The position numbers and the translations under genes are program-made. 11,727 nucleotides of DNA from Candidatus Bathyarchaeota archaeon. Lineage in GTDB: Archaea > Thermoproteota > Bathyarchaeia > Bathyarchaeales > Bathycorpusculaceae. The stretch covers positions 1-11,727 of the forward strand of contig DAOUSM010000011.1 of the NCBI GenBank assembly GCA_030627225.1, read 5' to 3'. The notes beneath the pieces are model-generated. The model worked only from the letters and a program-made list of their open reading frames with translations, ran no database searches and was not told where the DNA came from. Of the stretch, positions 7,797 through 11,727 are shown in pieces (position 1 is the first letter of the stretch; each line of letters begins with the position of its first letter).

Positions 7797-8012
7797 ATGC
7801 CAAAAACACGAACAAGACAAAACCTCTGTCCAGAATGCGGAACACCTGTAAAAGACCCATACAAAACATGGGAGCTTGTTGCTCCATTTCCGGACAAGAA
7901 AATGAGAATCACCGTAACAATATTTGGCATGTACGAATGCCCCAAATGCAGCAAAAAATTCAGAGCGGTTGTAAGCAAAGTCAAGTTAGGCTCAGAAGGC
8001 ATAGAACTTTAG
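7797..8012 (+). CDS. 71-residue zinc-ribbon protein, paralogue of the preceding gene
   Basis: The second member of the tandem pair. Its zinc knuckles are Cys11/Cys14 (CPECG) and Cys48/Cys51 (CPKC). It shares with its neighbour the order KTW, PDK, Met-x-Ile, CPKC.KkFR and V.SK.K, with similar spacing. It differs by a 7-residue N-terminal extension, an uncharged VAPFP loop and an 8-residue C-terminal tail ending in GIEL. ATG 7797 has no obvious ribosome site, and the 24-base gap suggests translation by ribosomes leaving the first gene, or a short leader. The function is unknown. Divergence between the copies suggests they have different partners, or form a heterodimer, rather than being redundant. 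A T-rich stretch after the stop probably ends the transcript. Confidence 0.85.
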   Translation: MPKTRTRQNLCPECGTPVKDPYKTWELVAPFPDKKMRITVTIFGMYECPKCSKKFRAVVSKVKLGSEGIEL

Positions 8013-8029
8013 GCTCACAGCTACATCAA

Positions 8030-8047
8030 TATCCCCTTTTATTTTTC
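8030..8047 (+). terminator. T-rich terminator after the zinc-ribbon pair
   Basis: The plus strand reads CCCCTTTTATTTTTC shortly after the stop at 8012, ahead of the next promoter. It is a typical archaeal U-tract without a hairpin. Confidence 0.4.
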
Positions 8048-8063
8048 AAAACCTAAGCGGTAA

Positions 8064-8073
8064 GTTTTAAAAC
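8064..8073 (+). promoter_or_regulatory. TATA box and ribosome site of the signal peptidase gene
   Basis: The palindromic GTTTTAAAAC is centred about 56 bases before the gene, giving a leader near 30 bases. That leader carries AAGGAGG at 8111-8117, 7 bases before TTG 8125, a near-perfect ribosome site. It fixes the non-ATG start. Confidence 0.55.
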
Positions 8074-8124
8074 ATGGAAGGCTAAATCAACAAGAACATT
8101 CCAGTCCTAAAAGGAGGCGAAACA

Positions 8125-8757
8125 TTGGCAGCAACTTCTCTCAAAAAAATCTGGGAAAACGAGTATTTCAAAACAGCGATAATGATTATTTTAATTATAG
8201 TGATAGTTTTTGGGTTCTGGTATGGCTCACAATTAGTGCTAAACACACAGTATCCCGCGTTGGCGGTAGCTTCCGGCAGCATGTGCACTTTGCCAGGGTC
8301 CTATTGCGATGGATGGTCCCATCCGTTCTCTCCTACACTTCATATAGGAGACTTAATTATCGTTCAAGGAATAGCTCCGGAAGAGATTAACGCAGCTTCG
8401 TACCCTGATGGTGACATTATTGTTTTCCATCAACCGCAGGCTGGTGGTGAACTAATAGTCCACAGAGCTGTTGAAAAACAAATAATAGGAGACAAGATTT
8501 TCTTTAGAACGAAAGGCGATGGCAACGCTGGACCGGACCCTACGATGGTTTCAGAGGACCAAGTGATTGGTAAGGTTATTTTACGTGTTCCTTGGATTGG
8601 GCACATCGCACTTTTTATGCATAATTCTTCAGGAGTTTTTATAATAATATTGCTAATAATTATCTTGGTAGTTGTGGAGCTCATTATTCCGGCTATTTCA
8701 GGTGAAAAAGCCGAAGTTGAGCAAAGGGAAAGTGTGGAGGAAACTTTTGAAACCTAA
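8125..8757 (+). CDS. signal peptidase I, archaeal/Sec11 type (family S26B)
   Basis: A 210-residue membrane protease that removes signal peptides from exported proteins. An N-terminal membrane helix spans about residues 17-39. The catalytic SGSM follows, with Ser52 as nucleophile, and IVHR supplies His113, where bacterial enzymes have Lys. TKGDGN supplies Asp132, with a second Asp at 138, completing the archaeal Ser-His-Asp arrangement. A second membrane helix lies near 168-192, and the acidic, soluble tail ends in VEETFET. Between SGSM and the usual PTL..GD the protein carries about 15 extra residues, including Cys54 and Cys61, which would face outside the cell and could form a disulfide. TTG 8125 is set by AAGGAGG 7 bases upstream. 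It is monocistronic as far as seen, with its own promoter and a T-rich terminator. Confidence 0.92.
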   Translation: MAATSLKKIWENEYFKTAIMIILIIVIVFGFWYGSQLVLNTQYPALAVASGSMCTLPGSYCDGWSHPFSPTLHIGDLIIVQGIAPEEINAASYPDGDIIVFHQPQAGGELIVHRAVEKQIIGDKIFFRTKGDGNAGPDPTMVSEDQVIGKVILRVPWIGHIALFMHNSSGVFIIILLIIILVVVELIIPAISGEKAEVEQRESVEETFET

Positions 8758-8765
8758 GGCTTTAT
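8751..8765 (+). repeat. 15-bp direct repeat, left copy
   Basis: AACCTAAGGCTTTAT, overlapping the stop codon of the signal peptidase gene. An identical copy lies at 11707-11721. The flanks are also partly alike (TTTGA before one, TTTCG before the other). A shorter match, AACCTAAG, occurs at 8050-8057. Confidence 0.6.
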
Positions 8766-8799
8766 TTTAAGCGCATGGCGATTTCTCCCGCAACTCCCC

Positions 8800-8813
8800 T
8801 TTTTTTCTTTTTC
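8800..8813 (+). terminator. T-rich terminator after signal peptidase
   Basis: TTTTTTTCTTTTTC, preceded by a CCCC run, about 45 bases after the signal peptidase stop. There is no hairpin. It separates this gene from the promoter at 8874. Confidence 0.5.
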
Positions 8814-8873
8814 AGCTTTCTCACTTGACATTTAAAGAACGTTATTTTATTAAACGACATAAACAGTAAATAA

Positions 8874-8880
8874 TTTATAA
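8874..8880 (+). promoter_or_regulatory. TATA box placing a leaderless start at 8907
   Basis: TTTATAA in a very A/T-rich stretch, centred 30 bases before GTG 8907. Transcription would begin almost exactly at that codon, the geometry expected for a leaderless archaeal message or for the 5' end of a small RNA. Confidence 0.5.
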
Positions 8881-8906
8881 CAATTATAACAAAAGTAACA
8901 GACGAC

Positions 8907-9065
8907 GTGTATAAAACTTGTGCGATTTGTGGTCGTAGGGTTTACCCTGGAACAGGAACTTATTATGGCGGCAGGTTGGTTCGAGAATGGGGGATGGGCA
9001 AAACCTCAATGTTGTATAAGATGAGAGAAGTAGTTTTAATAAGCAAATTGCCAGATACTCGGTAG
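8907..9065 (+). CDS. 52-residue CxxC micro-ORF, or a small structured RNA
   Basis: A GTG-started frame of 52 residues, well positioned 30 bases after a TATA box. Its N terminus, YKTCAICGRRVYPGTGTYYGG, holds one CxxC knuckle followed by PGTG. This vaguely recalls the N-terminal half of the ribosomal L24e zinc finger, but the second cysteine pair of that finger is missing. The remainder is basic and ends at TAG 9063. It could be a real micro-protein binding zinc as a dimer, a gene truncated by decay, or a non-coding RNA. The RNA contains the self-complementary AGGGTTTACCCT near 8937, and its 3' part forms nested stems (9038-9113). No ribosome site is present, as expected for a leaderless start. 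I could not identify a family. Confidence 0.4.
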   Translation: MYKTCAICGRRVYPGTGTYYGGRLVREWGMGKTSMLYKMREVVLISKLPDTR

Positions 9066-9113
9066 TATTCTATTCATTTTTGTTATCATCTTTTTCACCC
9101 TAATTTGCTTATT
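9038..9113 (+). repeat. nested inverted repeat (12-bp arms around a 5-bp hairpin)
   Basis: AATAAGCAAATT at 9038-9049 is exactly complementary in reverse to AATTTGCTTATT at 9102-9113. Inside this, ATACT (9055-9059) pairs with AGTAT (9064-9068) across the loop CGGT. The left arm lies in the last codons of the micro-ORF and the inner hairpin spans its stop codon. T-runs at 9077-9081 and 9091-9095 lie between the arms. It could end a transcript, protect a 3' end, or be the remnant of a small inverted-repeat element. Confidence 0.5.
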
Positions 9114-9189
9114 CGCATAGTATGCTATGTGCTTACCTGCTTATGAGAGTATTGGGTTATGCGCTAAGTGACATTGCACATAAAACAAG

Positions 9190-9197
9190 TTTAAATA
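9190..9197 (+). promoter_or_regulatory. TATA box of the CBS-domain gene
   Basis: TTTAAATA, centred about 36 bases before ATG 9230, predicting a leader under 10 bases. This supports 9230 over the in-frame upstream ATG at 9122. A near-palindrome, CATAGTATGCTATG, at 9116-9129 lies upstream and could be a regulator site. Confidence 0.55.
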
Positions 9198-9229
9198 TTT
9201 TTATTGCTCTCTTGAAACTAGGTTTTACA

Positions 9230-9637
9230 ATGAAAAAGTTGACCACGGCTGATGTGAAGGTTAGCAGGGTTATGACTAAAAATCTGATCACTGTTTCCCT
9301 TGGCAGTACGGTAGAGGAAGCTGTGAAGAAGATGATTGACTTCGATGTTGAATGTCTTCCAGTAGTTGATTCAAAAGGAATCTTGCATGGTTTGCTCACT
9401 TTTAGAGATATAGTGACGAAGGTCGTCTATTCGCAAGCTGATGTAAAGAAGCTTAAAGTTGAGGACATAATGGCTAAGGATTTGGTAACTTGTAATTCTA
9501 GTTGCACGGTTCTTGATGTTGCGAAAATAATGAAAAGCAAACATCTCAGGCGGATTCCAGTCGTAAACGCTAGAAATAAACTTGTGGGACTAGTCACCGA
9601 TTTTGATTTGGCATTGTTTGGATGGGTTTTCAAATAA
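9230..9637 (+). CDS. two-CBS-domain protein
   Basis: A 135-residue stand-alone tandem CBS (Bateman) module, expected to bind an adenine nucleotide such as AMP, ATP or SAM and act as a regulator or sensor in the cytoplasm. The first repeat runs from about residue 12 (VSRVMTKNLITV) through CLPVVDSKGILHGLLTFRDI. The second runs from about 77 (VEDIMAKDLVTC) through RRIPVVNARNKLVGLVTDFDL. Both keep the [I/L]PVV and G[L]xTxxDL signatures of ligand-binding copies. No enzyme or DNA-binding domain is attached, so its partner is unknown. The frame is open to ATG 9122, but those 36 extra residues are hydrophobic, precede the TATA box and do not fit the family. ATG 9230 is chosen. It converges with the radical SAM gene, 43 bases away. 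Confidence 0.9.
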   Translation: MKKLTTADVKVSRVMTKNLITVSLGSTVEEAVKKMIDFDVECLPVVDSKGILHGLLTFRDIVTKVVYSQADVKKLKVEDIMAKDLVTCNSSCTVLDVAKIMKSKHLRRIPVVNARNKLVGLVTDFDLALFGWVFK

Positions 9638-9680
9638 TTTTTGCATGGACGCTAAAAGCTCAAATGACTCTTGCCTTTGT

Positions 9681-10691
9681 CTATTGTGTCTTCCAAAGTT
9701 GTATCGACTCTTCGATTCTCTCGTTAATTCTTGTTTTATCCTTAAAAGGTGTGACTCTTTTTGCAACTTTAAACATTCTAAGCCATTCAGTGTCGGATAG
9801 GAATAATCCTGAGTATGCTCCAGCATAACAAGCTATTCCACACCTTTCACATATGGGTTTAATCCCATTCTCGTCTGTGTTAGATATAACACATAGTTGT
9901 TTTGTTTTGCCACTGCTATCTAAATTTATGAAAAACCATCTTGGACAATTTGCAGTCCATTTTCCATCTCTAAACAGATTTAATTGTTTTGATGTATTGG
10001 CAATAAAATCGGGATATTTTTCTTTTATTTTTAATAACTTATCTATGGTGTTACTTCTTATTTTTCCATAAGGCAACCATAATTTGTCATCATAAGAGAA
10101 AGGTGTATGAAATTGAAATGTGAAGGCTCTGGCGAAACTGTACCATTCATTAACAACTTCCTCGACGCATTTGTAGTTTAAATTGTTTATCGTCATGTTA
10201 ATGACAACATCAACTTCTGGATGGTCAATAACGTTTTGCTTTACCTTCCTGTATGTTTTTAGACCTCTAATTACATCGTGAATTTTTTCTGTTCCATCTA
10301 TTGAAATAAAATATCCAGCACCAAAATCAACCAATGGCAATGTCCCATTTGTTACTATAGTAACGTATCGCCATTTCATCTCACTTATAATAGCATCAAT
10401 AACGTCTGGTCTAAGAAGTGGTTCGCCGCCTGTTAGACTAATAGACATTACATCATTTTTTATGAACTTTTCCCTTACGACGTTTCTCCATTCATCGGCA
10501 CTTAAATCTTTGTGCGGCGTCCTATTCAGCCACCAGTAACAATGTTTACATTTTAGATTGCAAGAATTTGTAATGTCAGCAGAACCAAATATGGGCAATT
10601 TTTCCTTTAAATATTTTATTTGAATTATTTTGTAAGCAACTTTTGTAACGCCAACTAGTTTTTTCAAATTAGAAGACCTGCACATAATCAT
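9681..10691 (-). CDS. radical SAM enzyme with a cysteine-rich C-terminal tail
   Basis: A 336-residue radical SAM protein. CNLKCKHC supplies the three cysteines (44, 48, 51) for the 4Fe-4S cluster that cleaves SAM, and LTGGEP (86-91) contacts SAM; TNG and ISIDG follow in the barrel. The C terminus has five more cysteines, at 249 (NCPRW), 267 (LCVI), 281, 284 and 288 (CERCGIAC). These suggest an auxiliary Fe-S cluster as in SPASM-like or HpnH-like enzymes that modify peptides or lipids. The substrate cannot be read. ATG 10691 falls at the start predicted by the TATA box 10713-10720, so the message is probably leaderless; ATG 10685 is an alternative. The gene is visibly richer in A/T, with more AAT, ATA and AAA codons, than lhr or tldD, which may indicate transfer. 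The 37-residue basic micro-protein gene lies just upstream. Confidence 0.88.
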   Translation of the reverse strand: MIMCRSSNLKKLVGVTKVAYKIIQIKYLKEKLPIFGSADITNSCNLKCKHCYWWLNRTPHKDLSADEWRNVVREKFIKNDVMSISLTGGEPLLRPDVIDAIISEMKWRYVTIVTNGTLPLVDFGAGYFISIDGTEKIHDVIRGLKTYRKVKQNVIDHPEVDVVINMTINNLNYKCVEEVVNEWYSFARAFTFQFHTPFSYDDKLWLPYGKIRSNTIDKLLKIKEKYPDFIANTSKQLNLFRDGKWTANCPRWFFINLDSSGKTKQLCVISNTDENGIKPICERCGIACYAGAYSGLFLSDTEWLRMFKVAKRVTPFKDKTRINERIEESIQLWKTQ

Positions 10692-10712
10692 GTTATAGAT
10701 TTTCTGGTAAAT

Positions 10713-10720
10713 GTTTTAAG
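10713..10720 (-). promoter_or_regulatory. TATA box of the radical SAM gene
   Basis: Minus strand CTTAAAAC, centred about 26 bases before ATG 10691, right after the stop of the micro-protein gene. It implies a leaderless transcript separate from the micro-protein, although readthrough from it is possible. Confidence 0.5.
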
Positions 10721-10728
10721 AAGGATAT

Positions 10729-10842
10729 TTACCTTCTCTTCTGTTTCTTTCCTCCACGGGCTCTTCTAGTTTGATGTCCCCTCGCTTTGTCACGGCGAGC
10801 GCTCTCCTTTGCTTTTCTACGGGAATCCTGTTCTCTACTCAT
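10729..10842 (-). CDS. 37-residue highly basic micro-protein
   Basis: ATG 10842 to TAA 10729 encodes 37 residues, of which 17 are Arg or Lys. There are no cysteines and almost no hydrophobic residues. The sequence begins MSREQDSRRKAK and ends ARGGKKQKRR. The lack of a hydrophobic core indicates a disordered nucleic-acid binder, similar in style to the tiny basic ribosomal proteins (L39e, L41e, S30e), although it matches none that I know. Upstream GAGAGGT motifs occur in two exact 12-bp tandem copies; the nearer one is 13 bases from the ATG, rather far for a ribosome site. A TATA-like element lies at 10909-10919. The frame opens after a TGA just upstream. Codon use for Arg is mixed (AGA, CGT, AGG, CGC), as in a coding gene. 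I cannot rule out a chance ORF. Confidence 0.5.
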   Translation of the reverse strand: MSREQDSRRKAKESARRDKARGHQTRRARGGKKQKRR

Positions 10843-10853
10843 ATTCCGTCACT

Positions 10854-10877
10854 TTACCTCTCAAATTACCTCTCAAA
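10854..10877 (-). repeat. tandem 12-bp repeat carrying ribosome-site-like motifs
   Basis: TTACCTCTCAAA occurs twice, back to back (10854-10865 and 10866-10877). On the minus strand each copy reads TTTGAGAGGTAA, with a GAGAGGT core complementary to the 3' end of 16S rRNA. It sits in the leader of the micro-protein gene, 12-35 bases before its ATG. Confidence 0.6.
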
Positions 10878-10908
10878 TATCAGCAGCATCCTTTCAAAAA
10901 AACCTTCT

Positions 10909-10919
10909 GTTAAAAATAG
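10909..10919 (-). promoter_or_regulatory. possible TATA box of the basic micro-protein gene
   Basis: Minus strand CTATTTTTAAC, predicting a start near 10888 and a leader of about 46 bases. It is weaker than the other TATA boxes in the window. Confidence 0.3.
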
Positions 10920-11013
10920 AAAGGTGGAACTAAGAAATGTAGAGTATGCCATTTTGAGTGGACAGGTAAAGTGAAAAAGCATTAAACTAAGAAAGATAAA
11001 GTCAGATTCTGAG

Positions 11014-11245
11014 ATGGCTCTTTTTGGTTTCTGCTTTCCGTATTGTTTGGAAGGGTTGAAAGGAAATCAGAAATTGGGAGTTTGGCTGGGCGAGTTTCCC
11101 TTTTTTGATGGTTGCGGGTTAGATGAATTATGTCACGGTGCGTATGTTTACGGTATGCTAAAACCAGAAGTGAGCTGGCCAATAGAGCCCACCCTATTGC
11201 TATACACACTAAGCTTTCCTCACAATCCTCACGCTGAGAAAACAT
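11014..11245 (-). other. alternative minus-strand reading with a possible membrane segment
   Basis: From a minus-strand ATG at 11245 the frame (which continues to 10982) gives a short acidic N terminus. A hydrophobic stretch of about 20 residues follows (SLVCIAIGWALLASSLLVLA), then a basic, hydrophilic tail beginning YRKHTHRD. That layout would suit a small single-pass membrane protein with its C terminus inside the cell. There is no ribosome site or promoter, so this is recorded only as an alternative to the plus-strand frame. Confidence 0.15.
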
Positions 11246-11481
11246 GGAAGCAAGAAGAAACCAGTATGGCGCCTGAACAAGCAAAACTGCTTACAAAATT
11301 TTCAAGTCATAATCCATATTCGCAACCTACCGATTTTCTATTTATTTACCACGCCTTTCAAAGTAAAGACCTTTCCAACTTAAATTTTGCAGCTGAAAAT
11401 TTTTTGCACTCGCCTTCATACCCAAACCACACGTTTTTAGAACTCCGCTATTACGATGTATGTTCGTTTAATCATCGTTAA
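11014..11481 (+). CDS. doubtful 155-residue ORF
   Basis: The longest open frame in the gene-poor right end. Its product is rich in Phe, Leu, Ser, Pro, His and Asn, has five scattered cysteines and shows no recognisable motif, signal peptide or membrane segment. This composition is what one often sees when reading antisense to a real or decayed gene. ATG 11014 has no ribosome site; CATTAAAC near 10979-10986 is a weak TATA candidate about 30 bases upstream, compatible with a leaderless start. It overlaps a minus-strand frame (10982-11284), and at most one of the two can be coding. Confidence 0.2.
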   Translation: MALFGFCFPYCLEGLKGNQKLGVWLGEFPFFDGCGLDELCHGAYVYGMLKPEVSWPIEPTLLLYTLSFPHNPHAEKTWKQEETSMAPEQAKLLTKFSSHNPYSQPTDFLFIYHAFQSKDLSNLNFAAENFLHSPSYPNHTFLELRYYDVCSFNHR

Positions 11482-11520
11482 CAGAATACAAAACGCGCGG
11501 TTATGTTTGAGGTGTTAGCC

Positions 11521-11679
11521 ATGGTTCAGCTTGCAACTTGTATGTTTGCCTCCAGCCTTCTCGGCTCTTGGAAACGTATACTCCCATTCACTCTGGCGTG
11601 TTATGGTATTTTCAATGAAGTAGGCTTTGAATACGTCTGCCACCATGAAGGTATTATGCTGATGAGAAAACGTAAGTGA
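11521..11679 (+). CDS. doubtful 52-residue ORF with a ribosome site
   Basis: ATG 11521 is preceded by GAGGTG with a 6-base spacer, and the frame ends at TGA 11677-11679. The peptide begins MVQLATCMFASSLLGSWKR, has four cysteines in all and ends in a basic MRKRK tail. No family is recognised. The opposite strand holds an equally long frame (11515-11646), so the ribosome site is the only argument in its favour. Confidence 0.25.
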   Translation: MVQLATCMFASSLLGSWKRILPFTLACYGIFNEVGFEYVCHHEGIMLMRKRK

Positions 11680-11706
11680 AATTTGATACCTACAGTAAAA
11701 GTTTCG

Positions 11707-11721
11707 AACCTAAGGCTTTAT
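11707..11721 (+). repeat. 15-bp direct repeat, right copy
   Basis: AACCTAAGGCTTTAT, identical to 8751-8765 at the end of the signal peptidase gene, 2,956 bases away. Here it runs straight into a TATA-like sequence at the window edge. Confidence 0.6.
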
Positions 11722-11727
11722 AAATAT
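11716..11727 (+). promoter_or_regulatory. TATA box of a gene beyond the right edge
   Basis: CTTTATAAATAT at the last bases of the window is a good archaeal TATA box. A plus-strand gene probably starts 25-50 bases past the edge. Confidence 0.35.

Larger units (their letters stand above)
10849..10974. repeat. 126-bp segment bounded by inverted repeats
   Basis: The left end, TCACTTTACCT (10849-10859), is the exact reverse complement of the right end, AGGTAAAGTGA (10964-10974). The match continues inward as CTCAAA against TTTGAG if a five-base insertion is allowed on the right. No target-site duplication is visible: flanks are TTCCG on the left and AAAAA on the right. It encodes nothing but contains the leader and TATA-like element of the micro-protein gene. 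It resembles a small non-autonomous inverted-repeat element or a long RNA hairpin. Confidence 0.4.
10975..11727. other. about 750 bases without a defensible gene
   Basis: No recognisable protein, RNA gene or repeat family was found here apart from the right-hand 15-bp repeat and a promoter at the very end. The plus strand has an open frame at 11014-11481 and a short one at 11521-11679. The minus strand has an open frame at 10982-11284 and two short protein-like stretches in different frames (about 11374-11457 and 11515-11646). None has a convincing start, codon bias or family match, and the two strands contradict each other. This fits decayed coding sequence or a long spacer in an accessory region. 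Confidence 0.5.

Noticed and set aside
8960..8995. GGTTCGAGA resembling a tRNA T-loop
   Set aside because: The bases on either side do not form a five-pair T-stem, and no matching acceptor or anticodon arms can be built.
9116..9129. Near-palindrome CATAGTATGCTATG as a definite operator
   Set aside because: It has only 12 of 14 symmetric positions, a single copy and no neighbouring regulator gene, so it is mentioned only as a possibility.
9122..9229. 36-residue N-terminal extension of the CBS protein
   Set aside because: It spans the promoter: the TATA box at 9190-9197 lies inside it, and ATG 9230 fits both the promoter and the family start.
10771..10974. 67-residue plus-strand ORF
   Set aside because: It lies over the basic micro-protein and the inverted-repeat segment, has no ribosome site, and its Ser/Leu-rich product looks like an antisense reading.
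1..11727. CRISPR array, toxin-antitoxin pair, transposase or phage genes
   Set aside because: No regularly spaced repeats, no recognisable toxin or antitoxin fold and no transposase or integrase motif were found on either strand.

Overview
The window looks like chromosomal DNA of an archaeon of the TACK group, most likely a Bathyarchaeia-like lineage; the lineage call is inference. The reasons: most genes have a TTTAAA- or TTTATAA-type TATA box about 30-50 bases upstream, with several apparently leaderless starts. Starts at TTG or GTG are common and often follow a clean GGAGG-type ribosome site. The proteins include an aKMT-type lysine methyltransferase, an archaeal Lhr helicase, archaeal TldD/TldE and a Ser-His-Asp signal peptidase. 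No rRNA, tRNA, CRISPR array, transposase or phage gene was seen.

Left part (1-7421), all on the minus strand, reads in transcription order tldD-tldE, lhr, an unrecognised cysteine-rich protein, an aKMT-like methyltransferase and a hotdog thioesterase. tldD/tldE (1 base apart) and methyltransferase/thioesterase (11 bases apart) are two tight operons. lhr and the cysteine-rich gene have their own promoters. This part is ordinary housekeeping: peptide processing, nucleic-acid repair, protein methylation and acyl-CoA hydrolysis.

Middle part (7422-9637) is on the plus strand. A divergent promoter region opposite tldD drives two tandem, related zinc-ribbon proteins (56 and 71 residues), followed by a membrane signal peptidase I. 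Next come a leaderless GTG micro-ORF with one CxxC knuckle, ending in a nested inverted repeat, and a two-CBS-domain protein.

Right part (9638-11727) looks accessory. It holds a visibly A+T-rich radical SAM enzyme with a cysteine-rich C-terminal tail and, upstream on the same strand, a 37-residue very basic micro-protein. A 126-bp segment bounded by inverted repeats carries the promoter and leader of that micro-protein. About 750 bases follow with no gene I can defend. A 15-bp exact direct repeat (8751-8765 and 11707-11721) brackets the accessory part and may mark a boundary. No known defence or mobile system is assembled here. The least described items are the zinc-ribbon pair, the cysteine-rich protein, the CxxC micro-ORF or structured RNA, and the micro-protein/radical SAM pair.
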